NCBI GenBank assembly: GCA_029204225.1
Contig: CM055093.1
Coordinates: forward strand, 32,437,777 to 32,501,776
Reading direction: 5' to 3'
Source of the DNA: Diphasiastrum complanatum
Lineage: Eukaryota > Streptophyta > Lycopodiopsida > Lycopodiales > Lycopodiaceae
DNA: 64,000 nucleotides
Each line of letters starts with the position of its first letter. Position 1 is the first letter of the stretch. Of the stretch, positions 20,961-32,211 are shown in pieces. Position numbers and translations under genes: made by a program. A model generated the notes under the pieces. The model ran no database searches and was not told the origin of the DNA. It worked only from the letters and a program-made list of their open reading frames with translations.

Positions 20961-22424
20961 AAGCATGCCATGTCTCTCTTCCACCTATATGTAAGTTAGA
21001 TCGTAATTCATAAAGATGCAAGTGCCTCGCACTTTAGCCCTCTATAAGGACCTCAGAGTGTCTCCCCATAGATGTGTAACATGGCCCCCCAAGAAAGGGC
21101 TTAGGCTTCTTCCATATGTTTGGTTTTCAGTTCTTGGATCACTCTTGAGGTGGATTCCGGCAATGCAAGCTTCAAGCTGCCTAATTCTTGCTCTTTGTTG
21201 GCGGAAGGAATCATGATGAGACAAAACTGAAGTGGACAGATGATGAAGAGAGCTGAAATGGAGGGGGAAGGTCATGAAGAAGATGAAGAGACAGAAATGC
21301 GCACCAGCAAAGAGCAGAGTAAGCCTTTTCAAACCAGTTTGATGACGACATCCTCAGTGAACTGACTATATCACGTGGGTAAATGAAGCTAATTTGGATG
21401 AACAAATAAGTTTAAGAGACGTAATGCCAGGTGCTCAGGTTTGCTTTGTACTTTGAAAGCACCTCCAAGAGTGGAATATGCATTGTTTCCTTCAGAATCT
21501 GCCACTCTCTTTCTAGAATGTGCATTCTCTCTCTACAAAATGTGCGTTTTCTCTCCAAAATGAGCATTATCTCTCCACAATGTGCGTTCTCTCTCTACAG
21601 AATGTACGTTCTCTCTTCACCTTCTCACCTTGCATTAGTCATGGAAGGCCCGTGGACCTCGGGCCTTCCACCATACGAAATATTAATACTCCAAAAGGCA
21701 AACCATGACTTAGCATGGAGGCTATAGCAGAAATACATGATGCTAAAACACAACTAAAGCCGTATCTGTACTGCAAAAACATCTGCGTTTCATGAAATAA
21801 TTGAGACAGGGATTGGCTGACTATCAGGAATTAAAGCCTGAGCTAAAACGCATGGTGGAAGAGAAGGAGGATGCAAGTACCGAAAAAAGAAGCTGAAAAT
21901 TAGGAGAATGAATCTCCAAAAGAAGATGACGGGATCCAAATAGGCAATTATCGCCCTTGGAGTAGCAGGAATAGAAACAAAGATGGTGGACGCACAAGAG
22001 AACAGAGACACAGGATGAAGCGACAGGGGGACTAGTGCAACTAATACTAAAATTGTCGGTACTGCTTAAGTCGAAGAAGGAAATCTGAAAGGAGGCCGCA
22101 GATGTGAAAATCTACGGAAGCAGGCTTTCTTATTCACATACATCTAGACGAATAATATCAAATCTGAAAATATTCACATACGCCTAGACGTATAAGGTGA
22201 GTGAACTAGTTAAACAGACTACGCAGATCTTTCCGAAACCCGCGATGGCAAGGAAAGAGCGGATAATGAGACTTCCATAAGACAGCATCATACAAAGTTC
22301 ACGAATTGGAAGATAGAGAGATGATTTTCACCTATGCCAGGATCCGTGTCAATGATCATCTTTTTCTGCGTGTTCTGCTTGATTGAATTCATCTTCTCTA
22401 GATTCCACGATCGCAAATCTCTCT

Positions 22425-22457
<33 letters not shown>

Positions 22458-22700
22458 GGTAAATAGCGATGGAGAGCAATGGAGCCTTGTGCTCAATGGA
22501 GAGCAATGGAGTCTTGTGCTCACGTGTTTGACACAGCGAGAGTAACAGTGTACTACACTGCACATGTGGCATTAAGTCATTGGTTAAGAGCTCCCAAATT
22601 TATGAGCATATCACATGACAAACAGATTTAGATATTAACCATATACATTGTTCATCCAACGGTGGGTTATAGCACCCTTATAACTAGGTTCTTCGCCTGC
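20961..22700. other. Non-coding interval, possible LINE-d 5' leader
   Basis: No gene is recognised. It contains the 20-22 bp minisatellite (21,504-21,616), a near-duplicate 'cacatacatctagacgaataa / cacatacgcctagacgtataa' (22,136-22,196), and a (CT)n run (22,428-22,457). The minus strand could be the LINE-d 5' region, but I have no intact copy to compare. Confidence 0.4.
21504..21616 (+). repeat. Minisatellite, five ~20-22 bp units
   Basis: Units end in aatgtgcatt, aatgtgcgtt, aatgagcatt, aatgtgcgtt and aatgtacgtt, each preceded by 'ctctctctaca' or 'ctctccaca'. Successive spacings are 22, 20, 20 and 22 bp. Confidence 0.85.
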
Positions 22701-24061
22701 GGCTCATCTTGCTACATGCCGTGACTCATCTTACTACATGTCGTAACCCACTTCCGCATGAACGATACTTAGTCCATTTTTGTCACTATGTGAAATATTT
22801 CCTAGAAAAGAGAGTTTGGGCCTGGTCCATGTGCATAGTCTTTATTATAGACTTTCATATATGTGTTAGTTGGAGAGATGAGTGTCTCATACATTTGCAC
22901 CATTGCAATCCTCGATATAATTTTCTCGTTAATTTTCTACTGTAGATGCACACCATGTAGATGCACACCATGACTGGGAATGCACAGGGTGCTGAAACCG
23001 AGCTGAGATATATACCACCATCTCTTCAAAATATGTCATTTATGTCTTCACATTCTTAGATATGTGGGACCTCACCACTATGTAATGGGAATGGCGGAGG
23101 TATATGCCACCATCTTTTTAAGATATACCATCTATATATTCACATATGTGTGGGAGCCCACCATTGCCACTACTTTAGTGGTGGGTGTAGAATACGATGA
23201 TCCTACATGTAAAGGTTTGATCCCTAGAGTCCCACTATGTTCGTAAGGATGTGACTGATAAAGATGCTCACTGCATTACAATTGTCTTACTTGTGAAGGC
23301 TTGATCCATAGAGTCCCTCAATGTTGGTAAACATGTGCTTGAGGAAGAAGCCTACTCGCTCGCATCTTATTGACATGCAATGACACAGTTTTGAGGCCAC
23401 CATGTGGCCAAGGGATTTTGTTGCTTGCTCGTCCACCCTAGTTGTGTGCCCATTACTTGCCACTCTTAGCTGTGTTTTTGTATTGTAATCCTTTGAAAAA
23501 CTTTACATCTTTTTCTTATAAACTAAAAAACAACTAGCACTCTTAATTGTGTGTGTGTGATTGTAGTGGTGGCTTCCGCAAAAACTTCTACATGCTCGAG
23601 GATTGAGGATGCGTTGTTCCAAGAAAAAGCCTAAAATCTTTGTTGGGCATTGTGCCCCTATCTGAATTCTAAAACAACCACTTGTCAACTTTTGCAAAAG
23701 GCCAAAAGTGTCCCCATGCCAATAAACGACATTGGGTCCACTCCACGTGGAGTTCTCATGTGTGAAGTATTTTTAACCAAGTAAAACATTTATTTATATT
23801 ATGGGTTGACAAAAAAGAAATAAGCATATGTATTTCTCCATAGTGAAATTTTGCCATGTATTATGGTGCTTGAATCCTTTTACCGTAGCACATTAAGCTT
23901 AGTATGAGACCTGAAAATAGGTAGAATCTACCATATAAAATCCATTACATGCATGTAGTCGTGTAAGCCTAGTAGATACTCAAATATCTGCCATGTTACT
24001 TATGAGATATAAACAAAAGTTTCAATGTATACTTAGGTATATACATAAACACACTTCTGTA

Positions 24062-24088
<27 letters not shown>
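22701..24088. other. Non-coding interval with two tandem duplications
   Basis: No gene is seen. Two pairs of adjacent diverged repeats are present: a ~92-bp unit at 23,003-23,190 ('tataccaccatct') and an ~85-bp unit at 23,203-23,338 ('tttgatccctagagtccc' / 'cttgatccatagagtccc'). A (GT)n run (24,064-24,090) abuts the end of the Gypsy-B LTR. Confidence 0.6.
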
Positions 24089-24092
<4 letters not shown>

Positions 24093-24576
24093 CGATCGCC
24101 AAGTGAAGATCTTCAAGAATCCTGTCACGTGCAAATCAAAAGGACACCTATGGAGCATAAACTGCCCAACCAACATGAAGAGGCTAGTCAATACCCTAAT
24201 CACTTCACCCCCAAGCCACAATGAATGAATACAAGAGAGGAGAGGAAACTTGGCTCAAGAATATGAAATTCCAATAGGGAGATGGGCGAGTTTCCATGGT
24301 ATGTATTCTCTCCAAGAGAAGAGAATATTCTCCTTATGATCCCCATGTAACCTATATTAAGCTATTGATCTCCTAATCTTGCATTATAGCAGTCAAACAC
24401 CATGCAAGTGCTCCTATGTCCAATTATAGGTCTAGGCCTTCATATGATTATTAATTACTTGTAACGACCACACCCGTAATGACGTAGCATAACTAATAAC
24501 CACATACAACTGGAGTGACCAGCTATCCACGTCAGAAATTATTTTTGATTTCCTTATACAGGACATGGACATAACA
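24089..24576 (-). repeat. Gypsy-B 3' LTR (488 bp)
   Basis: On the minus strand it begins TGTTATGTCCATGTCC directly after the polypurine tract and ends ...GATCGTTACA, giving the TG...CA ends of an LTR. The end matches what precedes the primer site in the related LTR at 5455-5973 (...CCCTTATA). It abuts a (GT)n run. AT-rich segments ('cctatattaag') near 24,350 are TATA candidates. Confidence 0.8.
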
Positions 24577-24604
24577 TTCTTCCCCCCTTGAACCACTTCT
24601 ATAT

Positions 24605-25135
24605 CTAGAAGTAAAAGCCAGGGAAGTTCTTTTTTATGCTTTCAACCCGCTCCCATGAATCATTATCTTCAGTCCGTCCCTTCCACCTGATCAAGCACTC
24701 AGAGATAGAACGATTTCTCAATTGTTTATCTTTGATTTTGAGTACCTTTTCAGGTTCCAAAGGAACACTAAGCGATAAGTTCTCCAAATGGGTAAGATCC
24801 TCCTCTGAACCAACTACCTCACCTTCATTTAAATATATTTTTAACCGGCTTACATGAAACACTGGGTGAGCAGTAGTCTTGTCCTGAAGATCTAGTTCAT
24901 AAGCTAAAAAACCAATTTTCTTTATAATCCAAAATGGTCCACAATATCTGGTAGACAATTTGTAATGCTTTCTCGTACGCATAGTCTTAAAATCTTTAGG
25001 TATTCTAAGATATACCCAGTCGTGAACTTTAAAATCTCTGGGAGACCTCTTAAGATCGGCATAGTGCTTAGCTCTATCATGAACACTCTGGATACATTTA
25101 TGGGTCACTTGCAACATTTCATGCATATCATGCAA
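24605..25135 (-). pseudogene. Gypsy-B integrase C-terminus with chromodomain
   Basis: This 176-residue open frame starts within the region after the integrase core ('HDRAKHYADLKRSPRDFKV', 'DWVYLRIPKDF', 'KLSTRYCGPFWIIKKIG'). KLSTRYCGPFWI is the GPF/Y motif that follows the catalytic core in chromoviral integrases. 'HPVFHVSRLKIY' comes next, and the last 50 residues (CLIRWKGRTEDNDSWERVE) form the chromodomain, which directs insertion by recognising histone marks. The stop is immediately upstream of the polypurine tract, as expected. It is the best preserved part of this element. Confidence 0.85.
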
Positions 25136-25139
25136 AAAA

Positions 25140-26170
25140 TCCGCAACTTTCTAGATCTTAACAGACTTCGTCTCCACATTTACGGAGTTCTAGGTTGAAA
25201 CTCGTACATCAGCATAAATGGACTATAACCAGTAACAGAATGTTTCCTACTATTATAAACAAACTCAATCAAAGGAATGTAATCTTCCCATTGAGATTGC
25301 ATGTGAGACACATATGTTCTCAACATATTATCCATAGTCTGATTAGTTCTCTCAGTTTGACCATCTGATTCAGAATGATCAGTAAAACTAAGCGAGATCT
25401 CAAGCTTATGGAATAGCTAACAAAAAGTGACCTGAAAATTAAGGATCTCTATCACTAACTATATCACTTGGCAATCCATAAAGCCTAAACAATCCGAAGC
25501 CTTAGCAGTTGACTTGACTGGTATAAAAGTAGCTAACTTTGTCAACCTATCCACCACAACCTAAATAGAATCATTTTGGCGTTGGGTCCTTGGAAGTCCA
25601 ATCACAAAATCCATAGATATACTTTCTCATCATTTCTGAGAGATATCTAGGGAATGTAACAACCCTCCAGTCTTTAAGCATCCAGCTTTGGCTAACTGAC
25701 AAGGTCTACATTTAACCACATGAGACTCGACAAATGGCTTGAGTTTTGGCCAATAAAACTCTCTTCTGACCAAGTCTAGAGTCTTGTGTATACCCGGATG
25801 ACCTGCATAGGGAACGTCATGACACTCATAAAGAATTCTCCTCTTTATCTCATCATCCGCTGGTACACAAACTTTCTCATTTCGAAATAGTAAACCACCT
25901 CAGATAGAGAACTATTCTGCTATTTTCTTATTTTTTTTAGGAACCTGAGACTCTTGTGAATAAATCTCTATTCCATTCTCATTTTTTCCTATCTCCACCA
26001 TCTTCCAGATGGGACCAAAATGAGAATCTGATTCACACCTCCCTCTCAGTGAAAGATATAGATCAGTGGAAATCTAGGTGAATGGAAGTTCATTTAATTC
26101 ACCAATCCGACTAAGCGCATCCACAACTTGGTTAGAGCTGCCCTTCACATATTGAATCTCATGATCAAAT
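25140..26170 (-). pseudogene. Gypsy-B integrase core (several stops)
   Basis: Across stops the minus strand reads 'YAGHPGIHKTLDLVRREFYW' and 'CRPCQLAK', the HHCC zinc-binding part, then 'SMDFVIGLPRTQRQND' with the first catalytic Asp, 'DRLTKLATFIPV', 'ESDGQTERTNQTM', and 'YIPLIEFVYN' with later core residues. The catalytic region with the second Asp is eroded. At least five stops are seen, including within 25,400-25,560, so it could not be translated as one protein. Confidence 0.75.
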
Positions 26171-26172
26171 TC

Positions 26173-26445
26173 CTACATAAGCTCAGCCCAACAAGCTTTA
26201 CAACACCTCAGATCGTTCTGATTACAAAAGTACTTTAGAGGCTGGTGATATGTATACACTGTAAACTGACTACCATAGAGGTAATGCCTCCAGGTTTTAA
26301 GTGCATGTATCACAACAAATAACTCTTTCTCCTGAGTTGTATAACACAACTGAGGCCCCATGAGTTTCTTGCTTTCAAATGCTATCGGCCTATCGTCTTG
26401 TAGAAGAACTGCTCCTATCGCCGAATCACTCACGTTAGCTCGCAC
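26173..26445 (-). pseudogene. Gypsy-B RNase H
   Basis: The 90-residue stretch shows the Ty3/gypsy RNase H pattern: 'SDSAIGAVLLQDDRPIAFES', 'YTTQEKELFVVIHALKTWRH' (the catalytic Glu in QEKEL) and 'FTVYTYHQPLKYF', where the expected Asp of 'TDHQPL' reads Tyr. This enzyme degrades the RNA template. The opening Asp of the fold (usually VxCDASD) is replaced ('RANVSDSA'), so at least two catalytic positions look lost. Confidence 0.75.
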
Positions 26446-26447
26446 GA

Positions 26448-26890
26448 TTAAGATATATTAGGATTCGTGATCTGTAAAATAGGAGCTAAAGCAACCATTT
26501 GCTTGAGTTTCTCAAAGCAGTGGTTCAGTTCATCATTCCACTTAATAGGTGGACTAGGTTGACCTCTCCTTTTCTTTTTATCAACTCTATCTTTAGTCAA
26601 ATTATTTAAGGGTGCTGCTACTTTTGAATAATCCTCAATTGGCTTACAAAAGAAAACTGTAAAACTGAGAAAAGATTTAACTTCTCTAACCGTCTTCGAT
26701 ATTGGCCACTCAAGCACTGTCTTCGGTATTGGCCACTCAAGCACATTTAGATTCTTTGGCATACAGTTTCTCTCGTTTGAGAATATCTAAGGCAGTCTTA
26801 AGATGACTCAAATGCTCCTTAAGTGTCCTACTATAGATGAGAATGTCATCAAAGAATACAACCACACACTTTCCCAGATATGGACGTAAA
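26448..26890 (-). pseudogene. Gypsy-B RT thumb/connection with 27-bp duplication
   Basis: From 26,890 the minus strand reads 'GKCVVVFFDDILIYS', the FxDD active site of gypsy RT with both aspartates intact, then 'LKEHLSHLKTALDIL'. After a stop, 26,762-26,448 reads 'VREVKSFLSFTVFFCKPIED' and 'YSKVAAPLNNLTKD', the connection region. VLEWPIPKT/VLEWPISKT is a direct duplication of nine residues caused by a 27-bp tandem repeat at 26,692-26,745. Confidence 0.8.
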
Positions 26891-27330
26891 AGATCGTTCA
26901 TCATCTGCTAGAACGTAGCTGGTGCATTCGTCAACCCAAAAGGAAGCACGAGGAATTCATAATGACCAAATCTCGTCCAAAAACCCATCTTTTGCACATC
27001 ATTCGGATGAATTCTAATCTGATGATATCCGGTTCTAAAATCTATCTTTGTGAAGTATTTAGCTCCACCTAATCGATCTACCAGATCATCCATACGAGGC
27101 AATGGATATTTATTTTTAATAGTTACCTCATTCAACCCCTTGTAGTCAACACACAAACGGAAGCCTCCATCTTTCTTCGCTTTCAGAAGAACAAGAACAC
27201 CCCATGGTGACTTACTTGGTTGAATATGACCAATCTTCAAATAATTTTCAGTTTGCTTAGTAATCTCTCTCTCTTCTTTCTGAGAAAAGCAATATGGTTG
27301 CCTAGAGATAGGGTGACTACCTGGAATCAA
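26891..27330 (-). pseudogene. Gypsy-B RT N-terminal half
   Basis: The open stretch contains the main gypsy RT blocks: '[20 protein letters not shown]', '[20 protein letters not shown]', '[19 protein letters not shown]', '[13 protein letters not shown]' (motif A with its catalytic Asp), and '[17 protein letters not shown]'. A TAG just after this block separates it from the FxDD motif. Motif A reads 'IDFRTGYHQ' where 'LDLRSGYHQ' is common, a conservative change. Confidence 0.85.
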
Positions 27331-27800
27331 CTCAATCTTATGGTCTATCGATCTGGACGGTGGTATTCCATGAGGTAATTCTTCTGGAAAAACATCTTTA
27401 AATTCAGACAGTATCTTATTCTTCTCAATTTGCTCCTAATCTAAGTCTACTGAGTTAAGAATCTTTGACAATTCGCAGCTACTTAGATGCATTTCAGATA
27501 AATTGGCTTAGCAAATAAAGAATAAGCTTCATATTGTAAATCAAAAATTTCCATTACATTAGCAAATGAACTCATCCCAGATGGATGTACAAATTCGTCT
27601 CCAAACAATGTAACTATTTCATTATCGTCCTGAAAAGAGAGAACGTGCTTCTCAAAATCTATCTCAGGATGCTTATTAAATAACCACTCGTATCCTAGAA
27701 TTATGCCCGTGCGTGCTAAATCTAAAACATGGAAATCTATTGCTAAATCTAAAACATGGAAATCTATTAACTATCTATTTTAATCTTGGATCCAAACTGG
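27331..27800 (-). pseudogene. Gypsy-B protease/spacer remnant with 27-bp duplication
   Basis: The minus strand reads 'GIILGYEWLFNKHPEIDFEK', matching the end of gypsy protease ('ILGMPWL..HNP.IDW'), then a long eroded spacer leading to RT. A perfect 27-bp tandem repeat at 27,714-27,767 gives FHVLDLAID twice. The catalytic DSG/DTG motif was not found. Confidence 0.6.
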
Positions 27801-29889
27801 GAGCCTTGAAACTTTAACATCCCATGTCTCCAACTATGCACCTAAAGTTAGATATACTCGATATCTAATCCAATGTTGTATATTCCTACTATCTATAGAC
27901 CATACAAGGAAGAAGTATGATTTTGGCTTGTTTTTATGGCACATTGTCAGCCCACAAGGCTTTATACAACTTCTTGTCATAATCCTCAGTGATTTTTTAT
28001 ACTATTTTCTTTATTATAGTTATCAATTGTTTGTATATAATATGGCCATTGACCTAAAAGTGGTATGGAGTACTTTTTCTATGTTTAGTAGTTAGTTGTT
28101 TCATCAAACTCTTGATTGTCTTGCCTAAAAAGGCTAGTATCCCTTATTGATACTAGTTCTCTAGGGACATGAATGAATCTAGATTAACAATAGAATTTAG
28201 GAAAAGATGGAATAAATCCAACATTGTACCCACAAAATGCGCCCCTATATGTAGTTTTATAGGTCCAAAGAAGACCTCCTATAGAGAGAGATATGTAGCT
28301 CCTTGCCTATAAATCCTAGTTGTTAGTTTTTGAGATTTCTTAAACAAATTTTGATCGTGTCTGGGATTTTTGGTGGCAAATATCTACTCCCTATAGAGGT
28401 CGCCCTATTGTTGAATTGATGTTAGAATTGAAGTCATATCAACTGATACCACAGTAGCAAGTGCAAACGACTTATTTTTGTCAGACAAGCTATACTAGCT
28501 CTAATAAGCTAAAAACTTTCGACATTTTTTCAGCTTGTATCCAACTCGATCTTGTGGCTCCTCTAACATTATAATCATAGATTTTTCAACCTATACTAAC
28601 TAATAGTTGACCAACCATCACTGATTCTCGAATTCTTCCAAAATTTGGCTCTCAACTAACGTCAAGACTTGCTCCTCATCAAGGCTCTAATACCATGTCC
28701 AAGATCATTTCTATATATATGTTAGCTAATTCATAAGCTAAGCATCAATTATATTCTCACAATAACTAAGAGATATATCACACACCAACTCAAGAATCAC
28801 GCTAGTGAACTATATTCACATAGTAAAAATAATAATACATATAGTCATCAGTACTTTGGGGGTTTCGCTGCATGGCAGGTCGGACCTTGTTACGAGACGT
28901 GTGTTCCGACTCACTACTAGTCGTTTCATAGAGTGACACTAACATGTACTGCATGTACAGAGTAAGTAAGAAAAGTGCTAAAAATGAAAATACAGGTTGA
29001 GTGTCTAGATAAACAAGGCTTACATATTCTGACACACCTTCAACTTGAACTTCTAGATGGTGGTTATCTCCATTAAGTTTTTCAATGAGAGATGAGCTAG
29101 GGTCTTTATCCATCTTGAAGATCAATTCTCAAATAGAAATCAAAGACTAATAGAAACAAGATAGTGATCTCTTTATATTGAGCAACTTAGAGAATCCACT
29201 ATGATACCTTGTCGGTATTAGATAGTTTGAGCATGTTTGAGAAACCTAAGCTTTGATACCAAGTCAAGAATATGGAGGATATCAAAACCAGTCAAATAGT
29301 AAGAATCAAATTCAAAGATTGAAGATCGATGGATACTCACAATGGAAGTAAGCATGTCCATGACTTGTAATGTGGTAATCAACTAGCAAAGATGATGAAG
29401 GCAAATATGTAATTGCATAACATTAGAAGAATGGATAATGCAATCAATGATATGACACAAAAAGTAAATACTCAGATTAAGCAAAATGATCTTGAAAGTT
29501 TATAGTATACAAAACTAGAGAAGATGCAAGTGCAATCTACTACTAGTACATATGTAGTTGAGTACTTGTAAATCTTGAAGCTACTACTACCTTAGATGCT
29601 TAGGTAGGATTTTGTTGACATTATGTCCATAGTTTGGTTGGCCTTGACTATGGGATTTCTAACATCAAGTTCACTCATCCAATGCTTCTAAAATATCTCA
29701 CTCACATGTTGTGAGAAACTACTAACAAAACCTTATGTGAGAATTTAAAGTATTTGCATTAGATGTGGCTGATAGACATGCAATCATCATCACAACTAAT
29801 CTAAATGAACTCAATCAAAATGTTTTCGGCCAAAGTATGCCAAATGTCATATCTCATCCATATCACACTTCCACTAGCAATCACAACTA
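27801..29889. other. Mostly unassigned; two primer-site-like motifs on the minus strand
   Basis: No coding of note is seen. TGGTATTAGAGC (minus, 28,684-28,695) follows ...TTGGACA, a plausible LTR end, so part of 28,696-29,250 may be a minus-strand LTR. A second, poorer site TGGTATCAAAGC lies at 29,250-29,261. I could not find the paired LTRs. Confidence 0.35.
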
Positions 29890-30470
29890 TTTAGAAAGGT
29901 CATTTGAATTTAGATTGCATCACTAGAGCTATAATGAGGGCTTTCTTGAATATCTCAAATTCCGATTGAGAATTATCATCTCACTCAAATGTATCTCATG
30001 TTTACAAATGAGACAAACATGTTGTGAGTTTTGACTATAGCATTTAAAATATGGTGCTAGACCCGATAATACTCCTAACTAATGTATGTTTTTAAGAACT
30101 ATCCAATTCTTTCGAAGATACATATATGTCTAGGAATACTCAAATTGGTTCATTTGGCAATAGTCATGATTCTAGATTTTTCACATAGATTGTGCATAGA
30201 AAAATACGAGTTCCATCGATCTAGCCATGCCAATATGACATCTTGGTGTCTGTCTTTATTTTTACTCATAAAGAATTCAAGAATAAACATCAGATTAAAG
30301 AGATCTTGTTGCAATTGGCCTATGCTCCCGAGCACCGCTTTGGCCCATTCATGTTTAAATGACATGTCAACAACTTGCTGCTAGAGCCAATTGATGGCGC
30401 TCACCATTTTCTCCAAATTGGCCATTATTAGCCTCGAGGAAGATGGAGCGTGAGTTCCTTCCATAGGTGC
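29890..30470 (-). pseudogene. Gypsy-like gag and RT-connection scraps
   Basis: The minus strand from 30,460 reads a start-like region ('MEGTHAPSSSRLIMANLEKM'), then a stop. 30,365-30,150 reads 'DVILAWLDRWNSYFSMHNLC', similar to the gypsy gag segment in which a trp-leu pair precedes a 'RYFxxH' motif. Further on, 29,970-29,900 gives 'DDNSQSEFEIFKKALI', like the 'DDCQSAFEALKKAL' motif between RT and RNase H. The two are too close together, so a large internal deletion is implied. Relation to Gypsy-B is possible but unproven. Confidence 0.4.
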
Positions 30471-32206
30471 ACCCACAATTGAAAGTGAGTGTAGCAAGTA
30501 ACTAGAGAAAAATGAAAATTGTAGGTGTAAAAAATGGGCTTAAACAAGCATATGTAGCCTAAGGTGTCTTAGCACACAAACTCAAATGAAATAGACGATG
30601 ATCTAGGTCCATGATTATGACCCATCATCCTCTCTCAAGCACCTCAAGTTTCAAAACATGTAGAAAGGACATATGGGGGCCCTCTGGGTATCCACTAGTA
30701 CCCCCTACCACCTGTGACTTGTGAAAACGCCATGTGTCCCTTGGAACACAAAATTTTATTTTACTTGGTTAAGCCCCAACCCCACTCTTCTCTCCTACAT
30801 ACCTCCTCCCAAGATGTGCACTCTCTTTTGAAGCTTGCGAGTACACAAGTTGGAGAAATGAAAATTTTGTCTGGCTTTTTTATAGGCCTCCTATACTAGG
30901 AAATGAGATTTGCCATAGCTATGACTTTTCTTCTTTCTCTTGTACTTGTTTAAGTTAATAAAAGGATTGTGAATACTTTCTTCATACCACAAAGGGAAAG
31001 TACAAATATAATAAGAATGAGAGATGGGGAGACCTATGAAAATTTAAGATCTAATGATAATCCTAAATGTGGATCTAGGCCAATAATAATTGCACAACGA
31101 ATCACTTGTCAAACTGATAGACAATTTCTAAACAATTTCACTAGTTTTATCAAGATCACTCTACTAAATTAAAAAGAATCAAAAGCTATTCCGCGCATGT
31201 TTAGATCTTATCTTATTCTTTGTAAATAGGCTATAGTATAGCAATGATGCATTTAATTTCTTACTAAAATAGAGATTCAACAAGCACACATCAAGAATTT
31301 CACACAAATGTAAAAGAGAACCAAAGATGAGATGATAATATCACTTCCAAAGCTCCAAAAGTGGAATAGCTCCTAGATTATTCATTCTCCATGCCCTACC
31401 TACTATGTTTAGTTTAAAGTGATGACTCTCTCTTCTCTCTCTAGGGTCATTTGGTCATGTACAAGTGACCAAATGAAGTTGGGAACCAACCTAAAAATAG
31501 TCATTTACTCTTATTTCATATGTGTGAACAAAACATGTTAATTCTATTTACAACTTTGGCCTCTAAAATGCCTAAAATAGCCAAAACTAGTCAAGTATAA
31601 ATTGACAATTTTTCACACTCTCTCTTCAACTATACTTGCTATTTTCACATCATAACTTTGTTCTATCTTAAGAATTAACTCCTTAAGGATATATCATTTA
31701 TAAATATGAAATGGAAAGATTTCATAGTTGATATAGAGAATAGTGCCCATATTGGATGCTTCACTATTTCTTACATCAATTTTACAAATCAAGATGAAAA
31801 AACAACATGAAGTACATAGAATCACAACGAATAGGTTCCTTCATGTGTCCAGCTTTGATATCTCTATAAAACAGTAGCACATGTAATAAATGAAAGTTTG
31901 AGTGAGGGCTTGCATGTCTTCTCCACATTCCACCTCATGTGAGGTGTATGTGCCAAAAAACACCATCAATGAGCCTCCATTGCCACCTTAGTTAGAATAA
32001 AAGTAGAATTATTGTGCTACTGTACTATGGGTGTAGTCAGTTTATTAGGAACAATTTTCCTCGTGACAAGGCAAGTCGACGGGGCACGCATCCCGTCAAT
32101 GACAACATGGGCCATGCATGGGTTGCCAAAGTAGAAGTTATATGTACAATGCTTTTGAATACAATTGTTATGTGAGCTTGGTGTGGGAGAGTGCTTTATG
32201 AGTGTA
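30471..32206. other. Unassigned AT-rich interval
   Basis: No gene, RNA or clear repeat is recognised on either strand. Short open stretches (30,714-30,899; 30,969-31,172) lack domains. Confidence 0.5.
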
Positions 32207-32211
32207 TATGA

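Larger units (their letters stand above)
24089..27800 (-). mobile_element. Gypsy-B: 5'-truncated chromovirus-type Ty3/gypsy element
   Basis: Read on the minus strand the order is protease remnant (27,800-27,500), RT (27,330-26,800), RNase H (26,445-26,170), integrase (26,000-25,140), chromodomain (about 24,700), polypurine tract AAGGGGGGAAGAA (24,577-24,589), and 3' LTR (24,576-24,089). Integrase after RNase H is diagnostic of Ty3/gypsy, and a C-terminal chromodomain places it among chromoviruses. No matching 5' LTR was found upstream. Numerous stops and shifts make it inactive. Confidence 0.85.
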
